From the NCBI RefSeq assembly GCF_017301635.1, contig NZ_CP071091.1, positions 6,150,001 to 6,214,000 of the forward strand: 64,000 nucleotides of DNA. Reading direction: 5' to 3'. A program made the translations under genes and the position numbers. The notes below the pieces were generated by a model. It worked only from the letters and a program-made list of their open reading frames with translations. It ran no database searches and had not been told where the DNA came from. This DNA is from Myxococcus landrumus. Lineage in GTDB: Bacteria; Myxococcota; Myxococcia; Myxococcales; Myxococcaceae. Positions 53,351 to 61,956 of the stretch are shown here, one piece after another; positions within the stretch are counted from its first letter, which is position 1; each line of letters begins with the position of its first letter.

Positions 53351-55446
53351 CACGGGGACACCCCCAGCGACACGTCGAGGCGACGACCAGCCACCACATC
53401 CACCTCTCGCTGCACGGGAGCGGCACCCGGGAGATGCGCGCTCACGCGATGCTTCCCGTGCTCGAGGGACACCGGGCCCGACAGCGGCGCGGTGCCGACT
53501 TCGCGGCCATCCACGAAGAGCCTCGCGCCCACGGGTGCCTGGATGGAGACCTCCGCCTTGCGCAAGGTCAGGACGACGTCGCGCGTGACGGTCTCCCCGG
53601 CCGCGAGCGTCACCGCGACATCGACTTCGTCGCACAGCGGATTGACGAAGCGCAGTTGGTGGGTGCCCGGTGGAAGGGAGAGCTCGCGCACGCGAGGCGT
53701 GTAGCCTCGGCTCTCGCCATTCACGAACACCTCCGCCCACGGACGCGACGTCACCTTCAACACCGCGGGCTGCACGGCCTTCGAGTTCTCCGCCTGCGCG
53801 GGTGCCGCTGAAGGGGCCGGCTCCGACACTGAAGCCCGTGGGAGTTTCGCCGAGGCTGGCTTTCGGCCTGCGTCCTGTGTGCGGTCACGAGCTTCGCTGT
53901 CCATCGAACCGGACGCAGGTGCCTTGACGCTCCCAGCCGGCTCCTCGCTCGGTGCTTGCTGCCGCGAGCTTGCTGGAACACCACCGCCCGAACTCACCGT
54001 TCCGGTGGATGCCATGGCCTGGTCATCCGTTGGCGCCCGCCCCGCCGCTCCTCGCTCGCGCGCGCCCGCTGGAGCACCACCGCCCGACTTCGCCGTCCCG
54101 GTGGGCACCACGTCCTGGCCGTGCGCTGGCGGCTGGGAGTCAACGGGCGCCTCCGAGCCGCTCGCGGCCACCGCTCCTGTCTCCCGCTCGCCTCCGTTTG
54201 GCACCTTCACCGCGTCTGGCGGACGCGTCGGGACTTCGGCTCGGCGAGGGGTCCCCGCCTCTTCCACTCCTACCGGCTTCTGCATGGCGGCGGGACTGAC
54301 GTGCCCCGCGCCCAAACCTTCACTCGACCGCGACAGCGTCCACCCGCCCCACCCCACCACCGCGCATCCCACGAGCCCCGCCGCGAGGGCCCCACCCTTC
54401 CACCCGGAGCGCTTCGGCCCCTCGCGCAGCAGCGCCAGCACCTCCGCCGACCCAGGCTCCAGCACCAGCGCCGCGTTGAGCACCTTCGCCGCCCGCGCCC
54501 CCTCCCCTCGCGCCAACAGCCCGCGCCCCTCCTCTAGCAATCGCTCGAATCGCCCCCGTCGCCACTTCGCTGCAACAGCCACCGGGTTTCCGAAGAACTC
54601 CCGCGCCACCTCCGCCGGCGGCCCCACCCGCTTCAGGAGCAGCACCTCCAGCGCCGACGCGAGCGCCGCGCCATCCCTCGGCCTGTCCCGCGCATCCCTC
54701 GCCAGACACCCCGACACCAACGAGGCCAAGGGCTCGGGCGTCCCCGGCACCCACTCCGTCAGCGACGGCGCGTCCTTCGTCATCACCGACGCGGCCAGGT
54801 GCGCGGCGCCCTTGCCCGCATGCGGCGTGGCCCCCGAGCACAGCTCGAACAGGATGACCCCCACCGCATACACATCCGACGCCGCCGAGTACGCCCCCGT
54901 GTCGATGCGCTCGGGCGCCATGTACGGCAGCGAGCCCGTCACCGCGCCCGTGCTCGTCAGCCGCTCCTGGTCCTCCAGCGCCGCGAGCCCGAAGTCCGCC
55001 AGCTTCAGCGGCCCACCCTCGGCCACGAGCACGTTCTCCGGCTTCACATCCCGGTGGACGATGCCCACCGCATGCGCCGCCGCCAGCGCTCGCGCCAGCT
55101 CCCACGCCAGCACCATCGCGGCCTCGGGCGGCACCGGCGTCAGCTTCCCCGCCAACGCCCGCAGGTCCTCGCCTCTCACCCACTCACAAACGAGGAACGG
55201 GCCATGAGCCCCGTCCTCGCCGTAGTCGTGGACCTCCAGGACGTTGGGGTGGCGAAGCGACGCGGCCAGCTCGGCCTCGCGGCGGAAGCGCTCCGCGCGC
55301 CCCGCGCCTCCCCCCGGATGCATGCGCTTCAACGCCACCGGGCGAGACAGCCGCAAGTCCGTGGCCAGGAAGACCGTGGCCATTCCTCCACGCCCCAGCT
55401 CCCGTTCGAGCCGGTAGCGGCCCGAAAGCACCTCACCCGTCATCAC
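53350..55446 (-). CDS. Ser/Thr protein kinase with C-terminal PEGA domains
   Basis: A 698-residue kinase. The catalytic domain (about 8-275) has ELGRGGMATVFLA, PVALKRMHP, the complete HRDVKPENV loop and DFGLAAL. A transmembrane helix (about 348-367) and a long Pro/Ser/Gly spacer (about 370-565) lead to two tandem PEGA domains on the outside (SRPWAEVFVNGESRGYTPR near 572; VGARLFVDGREVGTAPL near 640). PEGA repeats are thought to bind surface sugars or proteins. It is coupled to the downstream membrane protein by start-stop overlap. Confidence 0.93.
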   Translation of the reverse strand: MMTGEVLSGRYRLERELGRGGMATVFLATDLRLSRPVALKRMHPGGGAGRAERFRREAELAASLRHPNVLEVHDYGEDGAHGPFLVCEWVRGEDLRALAGKLTPVPPEAAMVLAWELARALAAAHAVGIVHRDVKPENVLVAEGGPLKLADFGLAALEDQERLTSTGAVTGSLPYMAPERIDTGAYSAASDVYAVGVILFELCSGATPHAGKGAAHLAASVMTKDAPSLTEWVPGTPEPLASLVSGCLARDARDRPRDGAALASALEVLLLKRVGPPAEVAREFFGNPVAVAAKWRRGRFERLLEEGRGLLARGEGARAAKVLNAALVLEPGSAEVLALLREGPKRSGWKGGALAAGLVGCAVVGWGGWTLSRSSEGLGAGHVSPAAMQKPVGVEEAGTPRRAEVPTRPPDAVKVPNGGERETGAVAASGSEAPVDSQPPAHGQDVVPTGTAKSGGGAPAGARERGAAGRAPTDDQAMASTGTVSSGGGVPASSRQQAPSEEPAGSVKAPASGSMDSEARDRTQDAGRKPASAKLPRASVSEPAPSAAPAQAENSKAVQPAVLKVTSRPWAEVFVNGESRGYTPRVRELSLPPGTHQLRFVNPLCDEVDVAVTLAAGETVTRDVVLTLRKAEVSIQAPVGARLFVDGREVGTAPLSGPVSLEHGKHRVSAHLPGAAPVQREVDVVAGRRLDVSLGVSP

Positions 55447-55501
55447 CCGGGCATTCTCCGGGAGCCGCCCCCCGCGAGCAACCCGGCCGAGTCAGCCCCG
55501 C

Positions 55502-56398
55502 CTACAACTTGCAGTACTTCGCCTCCCCCACCTGCTCACAGGCCCCCGCCGCGCCCCCTGGGCAGTCCCTGTCCAACCGGCACGCCTGACGGCAGCGCAA
55601 TCCCGGCGCGGAGGCCACGCACACACTGCACGGAGCGCAGTCCATCGAGTTCTCGCACTCCTCCCCCACCGTGGCCGGCACCCCCGAGCACTCCCGGACG
55701 CACAGTCCGTCCGGTGCGCAGCGATATCCCGCCGAGCACAGCCCCCCCACCTGCGCGTTGCAGGTCTCCTCGCACCGCAGCCGCGGCTTGGGGCAACTGG
55801 CGTAGACCGCGCACTCGAAGGAGTCCCGGCACGCCTCCCCCAGTCGAGGCCCCTCGACACACACCTGACTGTTGCTACAGCGCCACCCCGCGCGACACTC
55901 GAAGTCCGTCGTGCAGCTCTCCTCCGTGCCACCCCCATCCGGCGTCCCACACCCCGAGCCCGTGCACCCGCCGTCGCTCCCTCCATCCGCCGGTGTCGCC
56001 ACCGGCACACAGGCATCGAGCGGCCCGGAGGACTCGGGCACGGGGCCGCAGCCATAGCCCGTCCGGGTGCAGTGCTCGCCACAGGTCCGCAGACACCGGC
56101 CCAGGCCTGGCGCGCAGACACTCCCCTCGGGACAGGGCCGCTCGCGCGAGCACGCTAGGAGGCAGTACCCGCCCGGGAAGCCCTCGCCGCAGGTGAAGCC
56201 CGGACCACATTCCGCATCCGACTCGCAATCATCCCCCACCCGCTCTCCGAGCAGGTCCTCGCAGCCGCCGCGCACGCAGACCTGCCCGGACTCACACTCC
56301 CGGGAGTCGTCACAGCGGATGCGGATGTCGAGCGGGCAGCCGGATGCGAAGAGCAGCACCCACACCGGCAGCAGGAACGAGAGGACGCGAGGATTCAC
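55502..56398 (-). CDS. Cys-rich repeat lipoprotein
   Basis: The 298-residue protein begins at GTG 56398 with a lipoprotein signal (WVLLFASGC, near Cys20) and is almost entirely short Cys repeats (CESDAECGPGFTCGEGFPG, CLLACSRERPCPEGSVCAPG, DCAPCSVCV). Such repeats are disulfide-locked modules common on myxobacterial surfaces. No enzyme motif. The start lacks a good ribosome site but the frame upstream is low-complexity. Encoded after the kinase gene on the same strand. Confidence 0.75.
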   Translation of the reverse strand: MNPRVLSFLLPVWVLLFASGCPLDIRIRCDDSRECESGQVCVRGGCEDLLGERVGDDCESDAECGPGFTCGEGFPGGYCLLACSRERPCPEGSVCAPGLGRCLRTCGEHCTRTGYGCGPVPESSGPLDACVPVATPADGGSDGGCTGSGCGTPDGGGTEESCTTDFECRAGWRCSNSQVCVEGPRLGEACRDSFECAVYASCPKPRLRCEETCNAQVGGLCSAGYRCAPDGLCVRECSGVPATVGEECENSMDCAPCSVCVASAPGLRCRQACRLDRDCPGGAAGACEQVGEAKYCKL

Positions 56399-56499
56399 CA
56401 AGGCGCTGGCCACTCTACGCGGAGCCTCCCGCGGAGAGCAGCCCCCGGAGCAGGACCTCGCATTCCCCGACTCGGGAACACGAGGCCCGCTGCCACCCA

Positions 56500-57228
56500 C
56501 TACATGCAGGCGCCCATCATTCCGGGCGCGGAGAAGCACTGGCCGCTCTTGCACTGGGAGTTCTCGGCGCACGGCATGCCCATGGTGCCGGGGCTGCAGA
56601 AGCCCAGCACGGCGCCGGAGAAGGGCTTCACGCAGTTCCACGACGAGGGGCAGTTGGAGTTCTCACGGCAGAGGCCCTGCATGCAGAAGCGGCCCTTGTT
56701 CGCCAGATATCCGTCGTTGCACACCGCGCCGCCCAGGCCCGTGGGGCACACGCCGTCCTCGGGGCACGGCGCGAAGCTGGCGCAGTACGGCTTCTGGTTG
56801 CCCTGGTCATCCGGGTCCAGGCACACCGAATACGTGTCACAGCCGTCCTTGAAGTCCGACGTGTTGGGGTTGCAGGAAGGCGGGTTCTCGGGCGGCTTCA
56901 GGCTGCACAGGCCCTCGATGCAAATCTGGTTGCTCAAGCACTGGCTGTTGGAGCTGCACGTCCCGGCCTTCTTGTTCTTGCAGAAGGCCGCGGGCATGCC
57001 CGTGTCCTCGAGGTCGCAGTACTGGTCCGCCGCGCAGTTGGCGTTCGACTGACAACCGATGGCGCACAGGCCGTTGAAACAGAACTGGCCGGAGGGGCAG
57101 GCCTTGCTCGCGCTGCACAGGCCCTCGGTCTTCGTGCCGGGGTCGTCGCTCCCCCCGTCGTCGTCCTTCGTGCCGCCACAGCCCACCACCGCCAGCGCCA
57201 GGAACAGTCCCATCACCACATGCTTCAT
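56500..57228 (-). CDS. Cys-rich repeat lipoprotein
   Basis: A 242-residue lipoprotein: signal with lipobox (LALAVVGC near residue 17), an acidic Asp/Gly linker, then Cys repeats (CSASKACPSGQFCFNGLC, CQSNANCAADQYC, CSSNSQCLSNQICIEGLC) ending ENSQCKSGQCF. Related in style to the protein at 55502 but not its close copy. GGAGACGG precedes the ATG at 57228. Likely a surface or outer-membrane structural protein. Confidence 0.82.
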   Translation of the reverse strand: MKHVVMGLFLALAVVGCGGTKDDDGGSDDPGTKTEGLCSASKACPSGQFCFNGLCAIGCQSNANCAADQYCDLEDTGMPAAFCKNKKAGTCSSNSQCLSNQICIEGLCSLKPPENPPSCNPNTSDFKDGCDTYSVCLDPDDQGNQKPYCASFAPCPEDGVCPTGLGGAVCNDGYLANKGRFCMQGLCRENSNCPSSWNCVKPFSGAVLGFCSPGTMGMPCAENSQCKSGQCFSAPGMMGACM

Positions 57229-57393
57229 GTCCGTCTCCGTGAGGTTCAGTGGCGCGCCAGCGGTTCCCCACCGGCGCGCGATGCGTCCCCCCATCGCAAC
57301 GGCCGTGCCGAGACCTCGTCCGGCACGGGAGTGCCACGATTCCACGGGGTTGCGAGACAGCCCAGGCCCATCTCGGGACTCGGAGCGGCCCAA

Positions 57394-57413
57394 ACGTGCC
57401 AGGACTGGCACGT
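57394..57413. promoter_or_regulatory. 20-bp palindrome upstream of the Cys-rich lipoprotein gene
   Basis: ACGTGCCAG and its exact complement CTGGCACGT, separated by GA, lie 166 nt upstream of the start at 57228 and 29 nt past the stop of the sigma-54 activator gene. No T-run follows on either strand, so it is more likely a regulator binding site than a terminator. Confidence 0.5.
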
Positions 57414-57441
57414 CCCCGAGTCCTCCCGAGGAGGCGGCGTG

Positions 57442-59193
57442 TCAGTCCCCCTCGCCCAGGTAGCGGAACAGGGAGCGCAGGCCGATGCCCAGCGCCGCCG
57501 CCGCGTCCTTCTTGCTGCCCCCGCTGCGAGCAATCGCCTCACGGACATAACGCTGCACGAAGGCCTCGCGCGCCTCTTCGAGCGGCATCATGGGCACGCC
57601 ATCCCCGCCGAGCTCCAGGTCCTCCGGCCGCAGCAGCTCGTCCGACGCCAGCACCGCCGCGCGGCGCACGCGCGACGACAGCTCTCGCACGTTGCCGGGG
57701 AAGGGATGGCCTCGCAGCGCCTCCGCCGCCTTCTGCGTGAAGCCTTTCGCCTTGCGCGCCTCCTGCGAAAGGACGTGGTGCGCGATGAGCAGCACGTCGT
57801 CGCCGCGCTCCCGGAGCGGAGGTACGTCCACGCGCACCTCGTCCAGGCGGAAGCGGAGGTCCGCTCGGAACGTCCCTCGGCGCACGGCCTCTTCCAGGGA
57901 GACATGCGTCGCCGACACCACGCGCACGTCCACCTTGCGAGGCTGGTGCTCCCCCAACCGGGTCACCTCGCGCTCCTGCACCACGCGGAGCAGGCGCGTC
58001 TGGAGCGACAGGGGCATGTCGCCAATCTCATCCAGGAACAGCGTGCCCCCGTCGGCCGCCTCCACCAGGCCCGCGCGCTCCGGGCCCGCGCCCGTGAAGG
58101 CGCCGCGCGCGTGGCCGAACAGCTCGCGCTCGATGAGGCTCTCCGGCAGCGCCGCGCAGTTGATGGCCACCAGTCGCCCTCGACGGCCACTGCGCCGATG
58201 CAGCGCCCTGGCCACCAGCTCCTTGCCCGTGCCCGTCTCCCCTTGGATGAGCACGTGGAGCGGCGTGGGCCCCAGTCGCTCCACCTGCCGATACATCGCG
58301 CGCATCGACGGGGACTCGCCGATGAGCCCTTCGAAGGTCGCCGCCTCGATGCGGCGCGTGAGTCCATCCACCTGCGCGCGCAGCTCCGTCAGCTCACGTC
58401 GGGTGGAGAGCAGCAGCGCCGCGAGCCCGGAGAGCGCCATCGCCTCTTCCAGCTCCGTCGAGGAGAACGCGGGCGCGCCCAGCCTCCGCCCCAGGTAGAC
58501 CACCGACAGGGGCACCGACTCCACGCGCAGCGGCACCACCAGCGCGGAGCACAGTCGCAGCGCCGTGAGGCTCGGCGCTCCCGCCAGCGCCGCGTCGGCC
58601 GCCACATCCGCCACTCGCAAGGGGGCACCGGACGTCATCACCCGGTCCACCAGGCTGTCCACCACCGCCACATCCGGACGCGTGCCCGTGGCGCACACCA
58701 CGCGGCGCGGACCGTCGAGTGACTCCGCGGTGACCAGGAAGCCCACGTCCGCGCGCACCACCTCGGCGAGCCCCCGCATCGCCACCTCCAGCACCTCCTG
58801 CGGTGGGCGCTGCACCAACAGCCGCGAGGCCAGCTCCGACAGCAGCGCCACCACGCGCCCTTCGCTGCCCCGAGGGGCGTGCTCCTCGCGAGCGGCGCCG
58901 GTGGCGGAGGGCTCGACCGCCTCGACGAGCTCCAGTTCCACCGTGCCCACGCGCACACGGTCTCCCGGCTCCAGGGGCGCCAGGTCCACGCGCTTGCCTC
59001 GCACCCGGACGTCACAGCCGCGTCCCGCGGGGGACACACTCCAGCCGCGGGCGTCGCGGAACAGCAGCGCATGGCTGGGCTTCACGCCGGGCGCCTGCAC
59101 CACGGCGTCGCACGTCGCGTCGGAGCCGATGGAGACCACCGGCTTGTCCAGGGGAAGACGGCGGCCGTCAGGGAGGACGAGGAGCTGGGGCAT
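57442..59193 (-). CDS. Sigma-54-dependent transcriptional activator (FHA-GAF-AAA+-Fis)
   Basis: A 583-residue enhancer-binding protein. Residues about 1-100 form an FHA-like domain (PVVSIGSDATCDAVV, then SHALLFRDARGW), about 120-280 a GAF domain, about 300-520 the AAA+ domain with Walker A GETGTGKE, the sigma-54 contact loop GAFTGA and Walker B GGTLFLDEIGD, and 545-583 a Fis-type HTH (KKDAAAALGIGLRSLFRYL). It should activate sigma-54 promoters in response to phospho-Thr partners and a GAF ligand. The ATG at 59193 or 59220 could be the start; neither has a strong ribosome site. It is divergent from the dehydrogenase gene. Confidence 0.92.
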   Translation of the reverse strand: MPQLLVLPDGRRLPLDKPVVSIGSDATCDAVVQAPGVKPSHALLFRDARGWSVSPAGRGCDVRVRGKRVDLAPLEPGDRVRVGTVELELVEAVEPSATGAAREEHAPRGSEGRVVALLSELASRLLVQRPPQEVLEVAMRGLAEVVRADVGFLVTAESLDGPRRVVCATGTRPDVAVVDSLVDRVMTSGAPLRVADVAADAALAGAPSLTALRLCSALVVPLRVESVPLSVVYLGRRLGAPAFSSTELEEAMALSGLAALLLSTRRELTELRAQVDGLTRRIEAATFEGLIGESPSMRAMYRQVERLGPTPLHVLIQGETGTGKELVARALHRRSGRRGRLVAINCAALPESLIERELFGHARGAFTGAGPERAGLVEAADGGTLFLDEIGDMPLSLQTRLLRVVQEREVTRLGEHQPRKVDVRVVSATHVSLEEAVRRGTFRADLRFRLDEVRVDVPPLRERGDDVLLIAHHVLSQEARKAKGFTQKAAEALRGHPFPGNVRELSSRVRRAAVLASDELLRPEDLELGGDGVPMMPLEEAREAFVQRYVREAIARSGGSKKDAAAALGIGLRSLFRYLGEGD

Positions 59194-59325
59194 GGGCGGG
59201 AGCCGGGCATTCTGTCGCATTTCAGGAATGCGCGGGCCGCGCGAGTGTGCCCCCGGACGCTCCACGGCGTCGGCCATTGTCGTCGGGTGTCCGGCTGCTA
59301 TCACCCACCGTGGGAGGAGCCCCTC

Positions 59326-60738
59326 ATGGCCATCGCGACCATCAACCCGGCGACGGGAAAGACGCTGCGCACGTTCGATGCCCTCACGCCGGCGGAGCTG
59401 GAGTCGAAGCTCCAGCGCGCGGCGGACACGTTCCGCGAGTACCGCCGCACTTCCTTCGCCGAGCGCGCCCGGTGGATGCGCCGCGCCGCGGAGCTGCTCG
59501 ACGCGGAGGCGGACCGCTACGGCCGGCTCATGACGGAGGAGATGGGCAAGCCCCTGGAGGCCGCGAAGGCCGAGGCCCGCAAGTGCGCCACCGCGTGCCG
59601 CTACTACGTGGCCAAGGCGGAGGGCCTGCTCAAGGACCGCCCCGTCGAGGTGGGCGGTGACACGGCCTTCGTGCGCTACCAACCCCTGGGCCCGGTGCTC
59701 GCCGTCATGCCGTGGAACTTCCCCTTCTGGCAGGTGGTGCGCTTCGCCGCGCCCGCGCTGATGGCCGGCAACGTGGGCCTGCTCAAGCACGCGCACAACG
59801 TGCCCCAATGCGCGCTGGCGTTGGAAGAGTTGTTCCTGCAATCGGGTTTCCCCACCGGCGCCTTCCAGACGCTGCTCATCGAGACGTCGGAGGTGAATCG
59901 CGTCATCGAGGACCCGCGCGTGCGAGCCGTGACGCTCACCGGAAGCGAGGGCGCGGGCCGGGCCGTGGGGGCGTGCGCGGGCAAGGCGCTCAAGAAGGTG
60001 GTGCTGGAGCTGGGCGGCAGCGACCCGTTCATCGTCCTGCCCAGCGCGGACCTGGACAAGGCGGTGGAGACCGCGGTGTCCGCGCGCCTCGTCAACAATG
60101 GCCAGTCCTGCATCGCCGCCAAGCGCTTCATCCTCGCCGCGCCCATCGCCGATGAGTTCGAGCGCCGCTTCATCGAGCGCCTCAAGCGCATCACCGTCGG
60201 CGACCCCATGGACCCGAAGACAGACATGGGCCCCCTCGCCACGGGCGGCATCCTCCAGGGGCTGCATGCGCAGGTGGAGGCCAGCGTGAAGGCCGGGGCG
60301 CGGCTGCTCCTCGGAGGCAAACCCTTGCAGGGCCCCGGGAACTTCTATCCGCCGACGGTGCTCGCGGACCCGCCGCCGAACGCGCCCGCGTTCCATGAGG
60401 AGCTGTTCGGCCCGGTGGCCACGCTGCTGCGCGCACGCGACGCGGCGCATGCCCTGGAGCTCGCCAACGCGACACCGTTTGGACTCGGCGCGAGCGTGTG
60501 GACACGCGACGCCGAGGAGCAGCGTCAGTTCATCGACGGCCTCGAAGCCGGCATGGTGTTCGTCAACGAGATGGTGGTCTCCGACGCGCGGCTGCCCTTC
60601 GGCGGCGTGAAGCACTCCGGCCACGGGCGAGAGCTCGCGGACCTGGGGCTGCACGAGTTCCTCAACGCCAAGACGGTGCGAGTCGCCAGCGCGTCCAACA
60701 CGGCACCCACCGCTCGGGTCGGCGCCGTCAGCGAGTAG
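59326..60738 (+). CDS. Succinate-semialdehyde-type NAD(P)-dependent aldehyde dehydrogenase
   Basis: The 470-residue ALDH has the family motifs: MPWNFPFWQVVRFAAPALMAG (NAD site, about 125), the active-site glutamate in VLELGGSDPF near 228 and the nucleophile in NNGQSCIAAKRF near 261, then FGPVATLL and FGGVKHSGHGRE. The start MAIATINPATGK and the GSDPFIVL context are characteristic of the bacterial YneI/Sad-type SSADH group. Good GGGAGGAG precedes the ATG at 59326. Divergent from the sigma-54 activator, which may regulate it. Confidence 0.9.
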   Translation: MAIATINPATGKTLRTFDALTPAELESKLQRAADTFREYRRTSFAERARWMRRAAELLDAEADRYGRLMTEEMGKPLEAAKAEARKCATACRYYVAKAEGLLKDRPVEVGGDTAFVRYQPLGPVLAVMPWNFPFWQVVRFAAPALMAGNVGLLKHAHNVPQCALALEELFLQSGFPTGAFQTLLIETSEVNRVIEDPRVRAVTLTGSEGAGRAVGACAGKALKKVVLELGGSDPFIVLPSADLDKAVETAVSARLVNNGQSCIAAKRFILAAPIADEFERRFIERLKRITVGDPMDPKTDMGPLATGGILQGLHAQVEASVKAGARLLLGGKPLQGPGNFYPPTVLADPPPNAPAFHEELFGPVATLLRARDAAHALELANATPFGLGASVWTRDAEEQRQFIDGLEAGMVFVNEMVVSDARLPFGGVKHSGHGRELADLGLHEFLNAKTVRVASASNTAPTARVGAVSE

Positions 60739-60741
60739 CGC

Positions 60742-61872
60742 TCAGCGCGTGCGCACCCGGCCATCGTGCGGACGGTGGGCCTCCTCCAGCGCCTCCGTCA
60801 CCGCCTCCACTTCGGCGCCCAGTTGCTCCACGCTCTGGCGCAGCCCCAACCCGGCGATGTCCTCGCCCGCCGCGTCCGCCGAGCGCACGCGCAGCACCTG
60901 CGCGTACAGGCCCTCCAGCGTGTAGTAGAGCCGCATGTACTCGGCCTCCAGGCGGTCCGCCGCCGTGGCCAGCTCCGCGCGCTGCGCCCGCTGCGAGTCC
61001 AACGCGGCGAGCGCGCCCTTCAATCGCTCACGCACCACCGCGTCCTTCTCCGCCTCCATCCTCGTCGAGAGCGCCTCGCGCTCCGACTCCAGCCGCCGCG
61101 CCTCCTCCGGCGTCACCAGCGCCCGCAGCTCCCGCTCCCGCACCACCAGCGCGTGACAGCCCTTGCGCAGCGCCTCCACCGTGCGCTCCGGTGCATGCAC
61201 CACCTCGCGCAGCACCGATGGGCCCTCCCGCAGCTCCGCCAACAGCCGCGTGCACAGCGCGTCCACCTTCGCCGTCCTGGGGTCCGCCGCCTCCGGGGCC
61301 GGAGTCACCGTCTGTGATTGCGCCGGGGGCGTCACCTGGACGTCCTTCGCGCCCTCGCTCTCCGGCAGCCCCTTCTTCTCCTCCAGCGCGGGGCGCTTCG
61401 CGTGCTTCGCCGCGGACAGGAAGAATCCCAGCGCGATGAAGAGCATCCACCACACCCGCCGGTCGCCCAGCGCCATCACCGTGAAGACCAGCCCCATGAC
61501 GCCGTAGACCGCCGCCTTCGCCGGCTCCCAGGAGGACGCCTCGCGCTGGGCCTTCTGCGCCGCGCGCACCGAGCGCTGTGCCTCCTTGCGCCACTGCCTC
61601 TCCCACTGGCGCCTCACCTTGCGAGGAGGCAGCCGCCCCGTCTTCCGGACCCACGCCTCCACGGCCGCATCCTCACGGGCACGCCCCTCCGTGAGGGCCG
61701 TCTCCAGTCGGCGCAGACGTTCATCCTGAAGTTCGGGGGAGGTCGCTGCTGAATCGGGTACGCGTTCGGGCACGCTGTACGATAACGGCTCGGCCTCGCG
61801 AGGGAAGGCATCGCGATGCGCCTGCCCAGGTCTGGAAATACCCCGAGGCGTTGCGGGGCACCGGTCCGTCAT
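60742..61872 (-). CDS. Membrane protein with long coiled-coil domain
   Basis: The 376-residue protein has a basic N-terminal segment with an RRQWERQWRKEAQRSVRAAQK helix-like stretch, two adjacent membrane helices (about 128-165; VYGVMGLVFTVMAL and WWMLFIALGFFLSAAK), a Pro/Glu spacer and a helical coiled-coil C terminus (about 220-376; ALVTPEEARRLESEREAL). No family recognised. The start at 61872 is the longest compatible with the divergent promoter region; later starts are possible. It ends 4 nt from the convergent dehydrogenase gene. Confidence 0.7.
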   Translation of the reverse strand: MTDRCPATPRGISRPGQAHRDAFPREAEPLSYSVPERVPDSAATSPELQDERLRRLETALTEGRAREDAAVEAWVRKTGRLPPRKVRRQWERQWRKEAQRSVRAAQKAQREASSWEPAKAAVYGVMGLVFTVMALGDRRVWWMLFIALGFFLSAAKHAKRPALEEKKGLPESEGAKDVQVTPPAQSQTVTPAPEAADPRTAKVDALCTRLLAELREGPSVLREVVHAPERTVEALRKGCHALVVRERELRALVTPEEARRLESEREALSTRMEAEKDAVVRERLKGALAALDSQRAQRAELATAADRLEAEYMRLYYTLEGLYAQVLRVRSADAAGEDIAGLGLRQSVEQLGAEVEAVTEALEEAHRPHDGRVRTR

Positions 61873-61956
61873 CCGTGGAAATATCCAACCGATTGCATTC
61901 TCCCTGGAAAAGGCCGATGAGGCTGTCTCGGCGGGGGGCACAAGGGGTGCGGTGTC

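Noticed and set aside
57294..57334. Sigma-54 promoter TGGCAC-N5-TTGC on the minus strand upstream of the Cys-rich lipoprotein
   Set aside because: TGGCAC is present in this stretch and in the palindrome at 57394, but GG and GC are 9 rather than 10 nt apart in both, which generally abolishes sigma-54 recognition.
59194..60654. The upstream extension of the sigma-54 activator frame to 60654
   Set aside because: The added 487 codons lie opposite the dehydrogenase gene and have no domain pattern; the FHA domain begins right after the ATG at 59193.
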